Shown in pieces: positions 55,486-64,000 of a stretch of 64,000 bases of DNA. Position 1 is the stretch's first letter. Each line of letters opens with the position of its first letter. A program made the translations under genes and the position numbers. The stretch lies in contig NZ_FOKR01000008.1 of the NCBI RefSeq assembly GCF_900112195.1, positions 62,001 through 126,000 of the forward strand, given 5' to 3'. The stretch comes from Butyrivibrio sp. YAB3001 (GTDB taxonomy: Bacteria > Bacillota > Clostridia > Lachnospirales > Lachnospiraceae). The notes below the pieces were generated by a model. The model was given only the letters and a program-made list of their open reading frames with translations. It made no database searches and was not told where the DNA came from.

Positions 55486-57645
55486 ATGCCTAGTTTGGAA
55501 CAAGCAGATCAGAAGGTTGTTTTTGGACTTGATATCGGAACCAGAAGTGTTGTCGGAACTGTCGGTTATATGAAAGATAACCAGTTCAATGTAATAGCAC
55601 AGGCTGTTGAAATGCATCAGACCAGGGCTATGCTTGACGGACAGATCCATGATATTGGCAAGGTCGGTATGACAATCCGCCTTGTAAAAGAAGAACTTGA
55701 ACAGCAGACCGATATGCATCTGACAGATGTCTGCATAGCAGCTGCCGGTCGTGTTCTGAAAACGGTACGTATTATTTATGATTATGAGTATCCTGAAGGA
55801 CATACAATTACCGATGAAGATATTTATAATCTGGATTCTTCTGCAGTAGAGAAGGCTTATGCCCAATTTATTGAGAATAATGATTCCGGACTTAAATTTT
55901 ATCTTGTGGGATACTCTGTTATGCATTATTATCTTGATGGGTATCAGATAGCAAATCTTGAGGGACATAATGCAGGCAAGGTGAGTGTGGAACTTATTGC
56001 CACATTCCTTCCTGATGACTGCGTTGATGGTCTTTACAAGGCATGTGAGAGGGCTGGTTTAATGGTTGCTAATCTTACACTCGAGCCTATCGCAGCCATG
56101 ATGATCGCAATTCCCGACAGATTCAGAATGCTGAATCTGGCCCTTGTTGATGTGGGCGCAGGAACATCCGATATTTGTATTACAGATGACGGTTCCATCA
56201 CTGCATACGGCATGCTTCCTATAGCCGGTGATGATATGACTGAGATGATCGCAAGGAACTGCCTTGTTGACTTTAATTCCGCAGATGAGATTAAAATTGC
56301 CGCAAGCCATAATAGTGAAGTTAAATATGTTGACATCATGGGGCTTGAGAAGACCATTACTGCTAAAGAGATTTCCAAGATCTTAAAGCCTAAGGTAGAA
56401 GAAATGGCTAAGAAGGCAGTTAATGAGATAAAACGTCTTAATGGCGACAAGCCTGTAAGTGCTGTGTTTGTTGTGGGCGGTGGTGGAAGAGTTCAGGGAT
56501 ACACTGAAGCGATCGCCAAAGAAATGGGAATTCCTGAGGAGCGTGTTGCTCTTAGAGGTGAGGAAGTAATGAAAAATATTACTTTCCTTAATAGTGATGG
56601 ACTTGAGAGAGATTCATTGCTGGTCACACCTCTTGGAATATGCTTTAGCTATTATGAAGAGGCCAATAACTTTATCTTTGTTTCTTTTAATGGAACTCAG
56701 ACTAAGTTGTATGATAATGGCAAGCTTCAGATTATTGATGCAGCCATGCAGGTTGCATTTCCTAATGAAGATCTTTTCCCAAAGAGAGGTCAGGAACTGA
56801 AGTATACCGTAAATGGCAAAGAAAGAACACAGCGAGGTGGCCCGGGAGATGCTGCGGTAATCTCCCTAAACGGCAAAGCTGCGGATATTCATTCCAAGAT
56901 TCATGCCAATGATATTATAAAGGTAACTCCTTCAACTGCAGGAGATCCAGGGAAAGCTACGATTGAAAGCATTCCTGAGTTTAAGACAAAGTTTAATGTC
57001 AATGTAAATGGCAAGAATGTTGAGGCTTCAAGATACGCCACAGTAAATGGCGAAGCTCAGACAGGATTTTATAGCATACAGCCGGGGGATGAAGTTAAGA
57101 TTCTTGATTACAATACAGCGGCTCAGATAGCCGAGCTTTTAGATATCACTATTACAGAGGATACCATCATCATCGTCAATAATGAGCGCGGTGATCTTGA
57201 CACTCCTGTATATGAGAATTTTAAGGTTGAGTTTAAGGACCAGGAAGATGCTATAATGGAATACTATTCTGATTTTCCAAGTGCAGACGAAGTGGCTGTC
57301 AGCCAGGAAAATGAGAATTCTTTTGAAAGCGACGACAACGATGTAAGACAAGTTGAAAGCAGTGAGATGCTTACGGATGAAAATGAGCAGGATGAAGATG
57401 AGGATTCTGAGAATAAAGAACCTGTAAGAAATATCCTTGCCCATGATCTTCATGTTGTTGTCAATAATGATTCAGTCACACTGCATGGAAAAGCAGATTA
57501 TGTTTTTGTTGATATCTTCGATGCAATAGATTTTGATCTGTCCAAGCCAAACGGCAGAGCAATAATCACTACCTTAAATGGCAGAGAACCTGAATATATG
57601 CAATCTATCCACGAAGGGGATAAAATCGAAGTATATTGGAAGTAA
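55486..57645 (+). CDS. FtsA/PilM-type actin-like protein with C-terminal beta-grasp-like repeats
   Basis: Protein of 719 aa, far longer than FtsA (about 420). Residues 10-385 are an actin-like ATPase with SHS2 insert: VVFGLDIGTRSVVGTVGY, ALVDVGAGTSDICI and VFVVGGGGRVQGY. From about 390 come repeating modules, each with a VNG-type turn and an I-x-P/E-GDxI-x-V ending (for example YSIQPGDEVKIL and SIHEGDKIEVYW), suggesting three or four small beta-grasp-like domains separated by an acidic linker (about 605-655). No amphipathic FtsA tail is seen. ATG 55486 is taken; the TTG 55474 is too close to GGGGG. Role in envelope or division is inferred from the fold. Confidence 0.82.
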   Translation: MPSLEQADQKVVFGLDIGTRSVVGTVGYMKDNQFNVIAQAVEMHQTRAMLDGQIHDIGKVGMTIRLVKEELEQQTDMHLTDVCIAAAGRVLKTVRIIYDYEYPEGHTITDEDIYNLDSSAVEKAYAQFIENNDSGLKFYLVGYSVMHYYLDGYQIANLEGHNAGKVSVELIATFLPDDCVDGLYKACERAGLMVANLTLEPIAAMMIAIPDRFRMLNLALVDVGAGTSDICITDDGSITAYGMLPIAGDDMTEMIARNCLVDFNSADEIKIAASHNSEVKYVDIMGLEKTITAKEISKILKPKVEEMAKKAVNEIKRLNGDKPVSAVFVVGGGGRVQGYTEAIAKEMGIPEERVALRGEEVMKNITFLNSDGLERDSLLVTPLGICFSYYEEANNFIFVSFNGTQTKLYDNGKLQIIDAAMQVAFPNEDLFPKRGQELKYTVNGKERTQRGGPGDAAVISLNGKAADIHSKIHANDIIKVTPSTAGDPGKATIESIPEFKTKFNVNVNGKNVEASRYATVNGEAQTGFYSIQPGDEVKILDYNTAAQIAELLDITITEDTIIIVNNERGDLDTPVYENFKVEFKDQEDAIMEYYSDFPSADEVAVSQENENSFESDDNDVRQVESSEMLTDENEQDEDEDSENKEPVRNILAHDLHVVVNNDSVTLHGKADYVFVDIFDAIDFDLSKPNGRAIITTLNGREPEYMQSIHEGDKIEVYWK

Positions 57646-57672
57646 TATTTTATAAGTTTTTTGGGAGAGTAT

Positions 57673-58470
57673 ATGAGATTTACAAGCATTGCCAGTGGAA
57701 GCAGCGGAAACTGCACGTACATTGGCTCACAGAGTACGCATATTTTGATTGATGCGGGAACTAGCAAGAAAAAGATTGAGGAGGGACTAAGAGCTTTAGA
57801 TTTAAGTCTTGCAGATATAAAAGCCATTTTTGTTACACATGAGCATACTGATCATATTTCAGCGCTTCATACTATTTTGAAAAAATATGAAATACCGATA
57901 TATGCTACAAATGGAACAATTACAGGCATTAGAAATAGTGATAAAAAGAATGAAATGACAAATTCAGAGTTTATCCCTATCCTGGTGGATAAGGAGATAA
58001 CTCTTGGAGATATGGTTATCAATCCTATGACTATATCTCATGATGCACTTGAACCATGTGGCTACAGAGTATATTGTGAAGGAAAAAAAATCGGTGTGGC
58101 AACTGACCTTGGTTGCTATACGGATTATACTGTTGAATGCCTTTCAAACTGCGATGCGCTTTTGCTTGAAGCTAATCATGATGTGAGAATGCTACAGACA
58201 GGGCCATATCCATATGTTTTAAAGCGCCGTATTCTTGGCGATACAGGGCATTTATCAAATGATAAGAGTGGAGAACTTCTTTGCAAGCTGTTAAATGATA
58301 AGCTTCAGGGTATTTTTCTTGGTCATTTATCCAAGGAAAACAATCTTCCTGAACTGGCTTATGAGACAGTCAGAGTTGAGATTGAGATGGGGGATAATCC
58401 ATTTCATGCCAGTGATTTTCCGCTGATAGTTGCGAACAGAACAGAGATTTCTCCGGTTCTTTCATTCTGA
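57673..58470 (+). CDS. MBL-fold metallohydrolase, YycJ/WalJ-like
   Basis: Metallo-beta-lactamase-fold protein of 265 aa. It begins MRFTSIASGSSGNCTYI, the YycJ/VicX signature, and has the metal ligands in THEHTDHIS, the later ISHDALEPCGY and DTGHLSND. YycJ proteins are 5'-3' exonucleases linked to cell-wall and replication control in Firmicutes. ATG 57673 has GGGAG 5 bases upstream; the in-frame TTG 57661 abuts that SD. It follows the FtsA-like gene by 27 bases. Confidence 0.9.
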   Translation: MRFTSIASGSSGNCTYIGSQSTHILIDAGTSKKKIEEGLRALDLSLADIKAIFVTHEHTDHISALHTILKKYEIPIYATNGTITGIRNSDKKNEMTNSEFIPILVDKEITLGDMVINPMTISHDALEPCGYRVYCEGKKIGVATDLGCYTDYTVECLSNCDALLLEANHDVRMLQTGPYPYVLKRRILGDTGHLSNDKSGELLCKLLNDKLQGIFLGHLSKENNLPELAYETVRVEIEMGDNPFHASDFPLIVANRTEISPVLSF

Positions 58471-58543
58471 TCAGAGTACAACATATTTTTTCTATTCATT
58501 ATATTTTCTGATATATGAGACGGCCATGTTGAGATGTACTATG

Positions 58544-58590
58544 GTTACTGTTTGGGCTAAAATGCGAGCTTTAAGAGGGTGAACAGTAAC
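58544..58590. repeat. Dispersed inverted repeat C, copy 1
   Basis: Ends GTTACTGTT and AACAGTAAC form a perfect 9-base inverted repeat around 29 bases. A longer copy is at 62883-62948; the opening GTTACTGTT is shared with repeat A at 4010. It lies in the 5' leader of the FIST kinase gene. Confidence 0.7.
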
Positions 58591-58608
58591 GTATTATGAG
58601 GATAAAAT

Positions 58609-61600
58609 ATGGTTCACAAAAAATATCGCCTGACCGGTGCAGAGGAGCTTAGAGAAAAGCTTTCCTCAATCAGTCAGGAAATAGATAGTATTGATTATTC
58701 AGATGGCGTGATAAACATTTTTGTCGGTAATGTTTCGGAAGATGAAGTGAGAGACATTACTTTTATGCTGAATGAACATTTTCCTAAACTGAAAGTAGTT
58801 GGTATGTCATCTGCTACATATACTATTTTATACGATATGCCAAGCACTCTTGAGCTTGGTTTTACTCTTATGACTGTTTCCAAAGTACATTCTTTTCACA
58901 GGGAATTTTATAGAGAGTCTGAGAATCTGGTTGAGAATTCTTTGGCATATGCTAAGGAATTGAATGAGAAGATAAGACAGATTCCTGAGGTTAAGTGTAT
59001 CGAGATTTATTTTGCATGGCTTAAAGCTTCGGCTTCTGAATTTATTGATATTCTTTCTGAGGGACTAAATGAAGTTCCGATTTATGGTGCAATCGCCAGT
59101 GTCAATTCCATTGAGTATATGAGAAACTATATTTCTATAAGCAATAGAGATTCTATTGTGTTATCTGATAAATGGTTTGGCCCCGGAGTGGCTGCAGTTG
59201 CTTATACTGGGGAAGACCTGTATATCTATGAAGATTATATCTTGGGTTGGCAGCCGATTGGCAAATCAATGGCTGTTGATTCTCTTTGTGTTTCCAAACA
59301 TGGTACGACGACAATTTGGTCTATTGATAATGAGAAAACTACAGATATTTATAAAAAATATCTTGGTGTTAATCCAAATGGATATTTTGTTACAAATGTA
59401 AGCGAATTTCCACTCGTTGTTGAAAGAAATGGTCTTTTGATTGCAAGGACACCGTCTTCGTGCGGAGATAAAGGCGAGATTTATCTTGAAGGAGATATTC
59501 GTCCGGGGGAGAAGGTAAGGTTCTCTTACGCTGAGAGAAAAGAAATACTGAGACTTACAAGAGAAGGCGCTGACAGAATGAAAGGTTTTGAACCTGAGAA
59601 GCTCTCACTCTGTCTTTGCGGAAACAGATTTTTGCTCCTGCAAAATGATGCACATTTTGAGCGGGATTATTATGCTGAAGCAAGCCCGGAAGGATACGAC
59701 CTTGTGCTTGGAATGGGCGAATTATATAGATATAAAGGACAGGGCGGAGTTCTGAACAGCGCCCTTGTGGCACTTGGGATGAGAGAGGGGCTTTCAGGAG
59801 AAAAAGAGAGTCATATCATTCAAACTGCTGCAAGTCATGAGCATTATGGAACAGTTCCTTTGGCTGAAAGACTATCACACTTTCTTAAAACTATGACGGA
59901 AGAGCTGACTGCGGCAGTTGGTGAAGCAAAGGCTGCAAGTGAAGCCAAGAGTTCTTTTCTTTCTAATATGTCACATGAAATAAGAACGCCTATAAATGCG
60001 ATAATAGGCATGGATGAAATGATTCTTAGAGAGTGTGATGATAAAAACGTATTGGAGTATGCTCAGAATATAAAGGCGGCAGGAAATACCCTGCTTAGCC
60101 TTGTAAATGATATTCTTGATTTCTCCAAGATTGAAGCCGGTAAAATGGATATCATACCCGTTGATTACGATTTTTCATCAGTGATAAATGATCTGATGCA
60201 TATGATAAAGCCAAGAGCAGATGCCAAAAATCTGGAACTTATCTTTGACGTAGACCAGAATATTCCATGCATCCTAAATGGCGATGAGATAAGAATCAAA
60301 CAGGTAATAACCAATATTCTGACTAACGCAGTTAAGTACACAGAAAAAGGAAGCGTAAAACTAAGTGTGGGATTTCAGAAAATCTCGGAAGAGAGTATTC
60401 GCTTTGATATCAGCGTAAAAGATACAGGAACCGGAATAAAACAAAAAGACCTTGAAAAGATGTTCCTGGCATTCCAGAGAGTTGACGAAAAAAGAAATAG
60501 AAATATCGAAGGAACTGGTCTTGGATTAAATATTTCACAAAGGCTTCTTGAACTTATGGGGAGCAGACTTGAAGTAAACAGCGTATATGGAGAAGGCAGC
60601 GAGTTTAAATTTGTGCTTGAGCAGAGCGTTGTGAAATGGGAGCCTATTGGTGATTTCATGGAGGCTTATAGTAGGGCTCTTGAAAAGCAGGATAATTACA
60701 AGGAAAAGTTTACTGCGCCACTTGCAAGAGTTTTGGTTGTTGATGATACTCCAATGAATATTACTGTGTTTACAGGTCTTCTTAAAAAGACACTTGTGCA
60801 GATTGATACTGCTTTAAGTGGAATGGAATGCCTTGAAAAAACACGTAAAAAGAAATATGACATTATTTTCCTTGATCACAGAATGCCTGAAATGGATGGA
60901 ATTGAGACCTTGGAGGCACTTAAGGGCGAAGAGGGAAATCCAAATGTTGATACAGTAACAATAAGTCTTACTGCAAATGCTGTTTCAGGAGCAAGAGAGC
61001 AGTATATCGCTGCCGGTTTTGACGATTACCTCACAAAGCCTATTATGTCGGATAAACTTGAGGCAATGATGCTCAGATATCTGCCGGAAGATAAGATTGA
61101 GACAAGCCTTGAAAAAGATGAGCAGGAAGAAGATGAAGTGGATGAAGCGACAGATTCAGGAATTATTTCAGGGCTCTTTAATATAGCTGACCTTAATCCG
61201 CTTGAGGGCATTAAGAACTGTGGCGGAACAGATGTCTATATTCAGACAATAAGGGCTTTTATCGACAATTTTGTTGAGAACTATGACGCTATAATGAACA
61301 GCTTTAAGGATAAGGCAATAGAGAATTATACGATAAAAGTACATGCTTTAAAGAGTTCGGCAAGGATAATCGGAGCAAAGAAACTGTCACTTCTTGCAGA
61401 GAAACTTGAAAAAGCAGGAAATGAAGCAGATATAAATGCAATCATTTCAGAGACGCCGATACTTCTTTCTCTGTACAAAAAAATCGGCGATGAACTTCTT
61501 AAGAAAATGCCTGAGGATACAGGCGATGAAAATCTTGAGGAAATGGATCCGGAAGCCTTTGAGGATGCTGTCAATTCAATCAAAGAACTTGTTTATAATT

Positions 61601-61737
61601 ATGATTATGACAGTATTACGTATATAATTGATTCAATGAATGGTTACAGAGTTCCTCCTGATAAGAAATTATTCATGGAGAAGCTAAGGCGGGCTGTAGC
61701 ACATGCTGACTGGGACGAAATTGGCAGGATATTATAG
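58609..61737 (+). CDS. FIST-domain hybrid sensor histidine kinase with receiver and Hpt domains
   Basis: Soluble hybrid kinase of 1042 aa without membrane helices. The first 400 residues are FIST_N and FIST_C domains (INIFVGNVSEDEVRDITF through GMGELYRYKGQGG), proposed to bind small ligands such as amino acids. Then a short coiled linker, HisKA with phosphorylatable His456 (SNMSHEIRTPINAI), HATPase with GTGLGLNIS, a receiver with Asp756 (IIFLDHRMPEMDG), and a C-terminal Hpt with His912 (KVHALKSSARIIGA). The phosphorelay could pass to the response regulator encoded 18 bases downstream. Confidence 0.94.
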   Translation: MVHKKYRLTGAEELREKLSSISQEIDSIDYSDGVINIFVGNVSEDEVRDITFMLNEHFPKLKVVGMSSATYTILYDMPSTLELGFTLMTVSKVHSFHREFYRESENLVENSLAYAKELNEKIRQIPEVKCIEIYFAWLKASASEFIDILSEGLNEVPIYGAIASVNSIEYMRNYISISNRDSIVLSDKWFGPGVAAVAYTGEDLYIYEDYILGWQPIGKSMAVDSLCVSKHGTTTIWSIDNEKTTDIYKKYLGVNPNGYFVTNVSEFPLVVERNGLLIARTPSSCGDKGEIYLEGDIRPGEKVRFSYAERKEILRLTREGADRMKGFEPEKLSLCLCGNRFLLLQNDAHFERDYYAEASPEGYDLVLGMGELYRYKGQGGVLNSALVALGMREGLSGEKESHIIQTAASHEHYGTVPLAERLSHFLKTMTEELTAAVGEAKAASEAKSSFLSNMSHEIRTPINAIIGMDEMILRECDDKNVLEYAQNIKAAGNTLLSLVNDILDFSKIEAGKMDIIPVDYDFSSVINDLMHMIKPRADAKNLELIFDVDQNIPCILNGDEIRIKQVITNILTNAVKYTEKGSVKLSVGFQKISEESIRFDISVKDTGTGIKQKDLEKMFLAFQRVDEKRNRNIEGTGLGLNISQRLLELMGSRLEVNSVYGEGSEFKFVLEQSVVKWEPIGDFMEAYSRALEKQDNYKEKFTAPLARVLVVDDTPMNITVFTGLLKKTLVQIDTALSGMECLEKTRKKKYDIIFLDHRMPEMDGIETLEALKGEEGNPNVDTVTISLTANAVSGAREQYIAAGFDDYLTKPIMSDKLEAMMLRYLPEDKIETSLEKDEQEEDEVDEATDSGIISGLFNIADLNPLEGIKNCGGTDVYIQTIRAFIDNFVENYDAIMNSFKDKAIENYTIKVHALKSSARIIGAKKLSLLAEKLEKAGNEADINAIISETPILLSLYKKIGDELLKKMPEDTGDENLEEMDPEAFEDAVNSIKELVYNYDYDSITYIIDSMNGYRVPPDKKLFMEKLRRAVAHADWDEIGRIL

Positions 61738-61755
61738 CTTAATAAGGAGAGAGCA

Positions 61756-62514
61756 ATGAAAAATATAATACTTCTCATAAGTAGCGGGTCGACATTTATG
61801 GTTGATGCATTAAGTAATGGCCTCAAAGATGCTGGCATCATGGTAATAAAGTGCGCGCCAAAGATAAGTGAGCTTGAAAAATACAAAGATAATCCGCCTG
61901 TTATTTTGTTTTATCTTGGAAGTTTTATTGATGATATAAGTGATGTTTTAGTGTATCTAAAAGATATGTGCGTTGAAAAAGATAAGATTCTTTGCACTAT
62001 CGGAGATCCGCTTGAATTTGAAGCTCTTACTAAGGTCATTCCTGCTGAGATTGTAAAAGAGCATTATAACAGGCCACTCAATGTTAAAAATGTGGCGGAG
62101 AAGATGCAGATCATCATGTCAATGAACAACGAACTTGCAAAGAGAAAGAGAATTCTTTTGGTTGATGATGATCCGACTTTTTTGACGCTTATAAAATCAT
62201 GGCTTGAAGATAAATACAGGGTAGTCATCGTAAATTCCGGTGTCCAGGCCATTACTTACCTTGCAACAAATACGCCTGATCTTATTTTATTAGACTATGA
62301 AATGCCAGTTACACCCGGACCCAAGGTCTTGGAGATGATAAGAAGTGAGAGTTCGACATCAACTATTCCGGTTATTTTTTTGACGGGAAAGGGTGATAAG
62401 GAAAGCGTAAAAAAAGTATTAAGCTTAAAGCCTGAAGGGTATATTTTAAAGGGGATTGATAAAGAAAAGCTTAAAAAACAGATTGATGAGTTTTTTGAAA
62501 AAAGAAAAGGATAA
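61756..62514 (+). CDS. Response regulator with a pseudoreceiver and a true receiver domain
   Basis: Protein of 252 aa with two receiver-like halves and no DNA-binding domain. The N-terminal half (MKNIILLISSGSTFMVDAL) keeps the receiver fold, but the acidic pair is SS and the phospho-Asp position in VILFYLG is not acidic, so it cannot be phosphorylated. The C-terminal half (RILLVDDDPTFLTLI) is complete, with phospho-Asp180 in LILLDYEMP and a later FLTGKGD. It is probably cotranscribed with the FIST kinase and may be its output or a phosphate sink. Confidence 0.88.
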   Translation: MKNIILLISSGSTFMVDALSNGLKDAGIMVIKCAPKISELEKYKDNPPVILFYLGSFIDDISDVLVYLKDMCVEKDKILCTIGDPLEFEALTKVIPAEIVKEHYNRPLNVKNVAEKMQIIMSMNNELAKRKRILLVDDDPTFLTLIKSWLEDKYRVVIVNSGVQAITYLATNTPDLILLDYEMPVTPGPKVLEMIRSESSTSTIPVIFLTGKGDKESVKKVLSLKPEGYILKGIDKEKLKKQIDEFFEKRKG

Positions 62515-62539
62515 TGGAGCAAAGCAGGAAAAAATAGAA

Positions 62540-62568
62540 TTGACATTTATTACAGATATTGGTAATTT
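62540..62568 (+). promoter_or_regulatory. Promoter of the ACT-domain gene
   Basis: Perfect -35 TTGACA, 17-base spacer, weak -10 TAATTT; 32 bases before the chosen start codon. Confidence 0.6.
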
Positions 62569-62600
62569 TGTAAGAAATGGCGTTTGCTCGGGAGGAAAAT

Positions 62601-62873
62601 ATGAATAAGACTATCATAACTGTTGTTGGTAAGGATACAGTAGGTATCATAGCCAGAGTTTGTACTTATCTGGCAGATTCAGGGATCAATATTTTAGATA
62701 TTTCCCAGACTATTGTAAGCGGATATTTTAACATGATGATGATTGTTGACATGGCAGCAACCAAAAAGGATTTCAACACTGTAGCTGATGACCTTGATAA
62801 ATTGGGTAATGATATTGGCGTAGTAATAAAATGTCAGAGAGAAGAAATCTTTGACTCTATGCACAGAATCTGA
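62601..62873 (+). CDS. ACT-domain protein (UPF0237 family)
   Basis: Single ACT domain of 90 aa (TIITVVGKDTVGIIARVCTYLADSGINILDISQTI), expected to bind an amino acid. ATG 62601 has GGGAGG 5 bases upstream; the in-frame ATG 62577 lies upstream of that SD. It is followed by a PFL/UPF0210 gene, and the two families are commonly encoded together. Ligand and target are not known. Confidence 0.92.
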   Translation: MNKTIITVVGKDTVGIIARVCTYLADSGINILDISQTIVSGYFNMMMIVDMAATKKDFNTVADDLDKLGNDIGVVIKCQREEIFDSMHRI

Positions 62874-62882
62874 TTATATTAC

Positions 62883-62948
62883 GTTACTGTTTGAACAATA
62901 TTGCACGAATTAGTTACTAGAGTGAGCTGCAAGCGAGTGAACAGTAAC
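62883..62948. repeat. Dispersed inverted repeat C, copy 2
   Basis: Ends GTTACTGTT and AACAGTAAC as in copy 1, with a longer interior that includes a third GTTACT. A further half-element, ATTACCGTTTGGGG, follows at 62953 and overlaps the SD of the next gene. Confidence 0.7.
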
Positions 62949-62974
62949 TACATTACCGTTTGGGGAGAATTAAG

Positions 62975-64000
62975 ATGATAAATGTTACAGAAGTAGTTGA
63001 AACCAATGATATGATCGAGAAGGAAAATCTCGATGTTAGAACGATTACTCTTGGAATAAGCCTCCTTGATTGTATCAGTGATGATCTTGATGAATTAAAC
63101 AGAAATATTTACAACAAGATTTATGATGCAGCTAAAGATCTTGTATCAACAGGCAATCAGATTTCAAGGGAATTTGGTATTCCTATTGTTAATAAGAGAA
63201 TTTCAGTTACGCCCATTGCGCTTGTTGGAGGCGCTGCCTGCAAGACTAAAGAGGATTTTGCAAGTATTGCCAAAACTCTTGATAAGGTTGCAAAGGAAGT
63301 AGGAGTTAACTTTATTGGCGGTTATTCAGCACTTGTAAGCAAGGGAATGACTCAGGCAGACAGACTTTTGATTGAATCTATTCCGCTTGCTCTTTCTACA
63401 ACCGATGTTGTATGCTCTTCAATCAACGTAGGCTCTACAAAGACAGGTATCAATATGGATGCTGTCCGTCTTATGGGAACGATTGTAAAAGAGACAGCCG
63501 AGGCTACAAAGGAAAATGATTCACTTGGTTGTGCTAAGCTCGTTATTTTCTGCAATGCGCCTGATGATAACCCATTTATGGCAGGAGCCTTCCATGGTGT
63601 GACAGAAGCAGATAAGATTATTAACGTTGGTGTTTCAGGTCCCGGCGTAGTTAAGACAGCTCTTGAAAAGGTAAGAGGAGAGAGCTTCGAAGTTCTTTGT
63701 GAGACAATCAAAAAGACAGCATTTAAGGTAACAAGAGTTGGTCAGCTTGTTGCAAAAGAGGCTTCAGAAAGACTTGGCGTACCTTTTGGAATTATTGACC
63801 TTTCCCTTGCTCCCACACCTGCAATTGGTGACAGCGTTGCTGATATTTTGCATGAGATAGGTGTTGAACATGCTGGCGCTCCAGGTACAACTGCAGCTTT
63901 GGCTCTTTTAAATGATCAGGTTAAAAAGGGCGGTGTAATGGCTTCTTCTTATGTTGGCGGTCTTTCCGGAGCATTCATTCCTGTAAGTGAAGATCAGGGA
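62975..64000 (+). CDS. PFL family protein (UPF0210, DUF711), 3' end outside the window
   Basis: The first 342 residues of a DUF711/UPF0210 protein, open to the end of the window. It opens [33 protein letters not shown] and contains [35 protein letters not shown] and [21 protein letters not shown], all typical of the family, which resembles pyruvate formate-lyase in fold without its glycyl-radical loop in the visible part. Full-length members are about 450 aa. ATG 62975 has GGGGAG upstream. It pairs with the preceding ACT gene; function is unknown. Confidence 0.93.
   Translation, partial: MINVTEVVETNDMIEKENLDVRTITLGISLLDCISDDLDELNRNIYNKIYDAAKDLVSTGNQISREFGIPIVNKRISVTPIALVGGAACKTKEDFASIAKTLDKVAKEVGVNFIGGYSALVSKGMTQADRLLIESIPLALSTTDVVCSSINVGSTKTGINMDAVRLMGTIVKETAEATKENDSLGCAKLVIFCNAPDDNPFMAGAFHGVTEADKIINVGVSGPGVVKTALEKVRGESFEVLCETIKKTAFKVTRVGQLVAKEASERLGVPFGIIDLSLAPTPAIGDSVADILHEIGVEHAGAPGTTAALALLNDQVKKGGVMASSYVGGLSGAFIPVSEDQG

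Overview
The window reads as chromosomal DNA of a low-GC, Gram-positive anaerobe of the Lachnospiraceae, most likely Butyrivibrio or a close relative (inference). The grounds are the AT-rich composition, strong SD sites (GGAGG types) with frequent TTG and GTG starts, and the gene content: ZapA, RNase Y, GerW, RsmF, DtxR/MntR-type regulator, CBS-type PpaC and a YycJ-like hydrolase. Almost every gene is on the + strand; only an acyltransferase near 34 kb is on the - strand. I see no prophage, insertion sequence, integrase, CRISPR array or recognisable defence island. This is mostly core genome, and its unusual features are domain fusions, domain erosion and small dispersed intergenic repeats.

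Layout. 0-9 kb: the 3' part of a DUF234-type ATPase, topB, a left-handed beta-helix nucleotidyl/acyltransferase-like protein, a NifX-(Cys/His-rich linker)-FKBP fusion, and a large SWIM-SNF2 helicase. 9-20 kb: branched-chain amino acid genes (ilvN, ilvC, leuC, leuD, ilvE) interleaved with a YfhO-family membrane protein, a CsbB-like polyprenyl-phosphate glycosyltransferase, an Mrp/ApbC Fe-S carrier and an AI-2E-family protein. 20-30 kb: ruvA-ruvB-zapA, a U32 peptidase, an ftsW-PBP pair, and a string of small genes containing the ytfI(DUF2953)-ytfJ(gerW) pair and a coiled-coil J-domain protein. 30-34 kb: recA behind two SOS boxes, recX, rny. 34-44 kb: acyltransferase (-), DtxR/MntR-like regulator, RsmF-like methyltransferase, a heterodimeric ABC exporter, a rhodanese-TtcA fusion, CBS-type manganese pyrophosphatase, a small unknown and a Nudix hydrolase. 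44-52 kb: a chemoreceptor with an unusual beta-rich sensor, tRNA-Leu(CAA), an HD-GYP protein, and a GT-B-like protein coupled to a GPH sugar symporter. 52-64 kb: a zinc-finger anti-sigma-like protein, a polA whose 5'-nuclease domain has eroded, coaE, an FtsA-like protein with C-terminal repeats, a YycJ-like hydrolase, a cytosolic FIST hybrid kinase with a pseudoreceiver response regulator, and an ACT protein followed by a PFL/UPF0210 protein cut by the window end.

Functional themes: DNA repair and replication (topB, SNF2, ruvAB, recA/recX, polA), envelope growth and division (ftsW/PBP, zapA, FtsA-like, YycJ-like), surface glycosylation (CsbB-like plus YfhO, acyltransferase), amino-acid synthesis, and signalling (MCP, HD-GYP, FIST kinase/RR). 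The observations I rate highest are the eroded 5'-nuclease of PolA, the metal-binding NifX-FKBP fusion, the chemoreceptor with an inserted beta-rich domain, the rhodanese-TtcA fusion, the uncharacterised GT-B/GPH pair, and at least two families of dispersed intergenic repeats. Start codons were reassigned from Shine-Dalgarno spacing in many genes; each entry says where. All function calls are by reading motifs; no database search was run.
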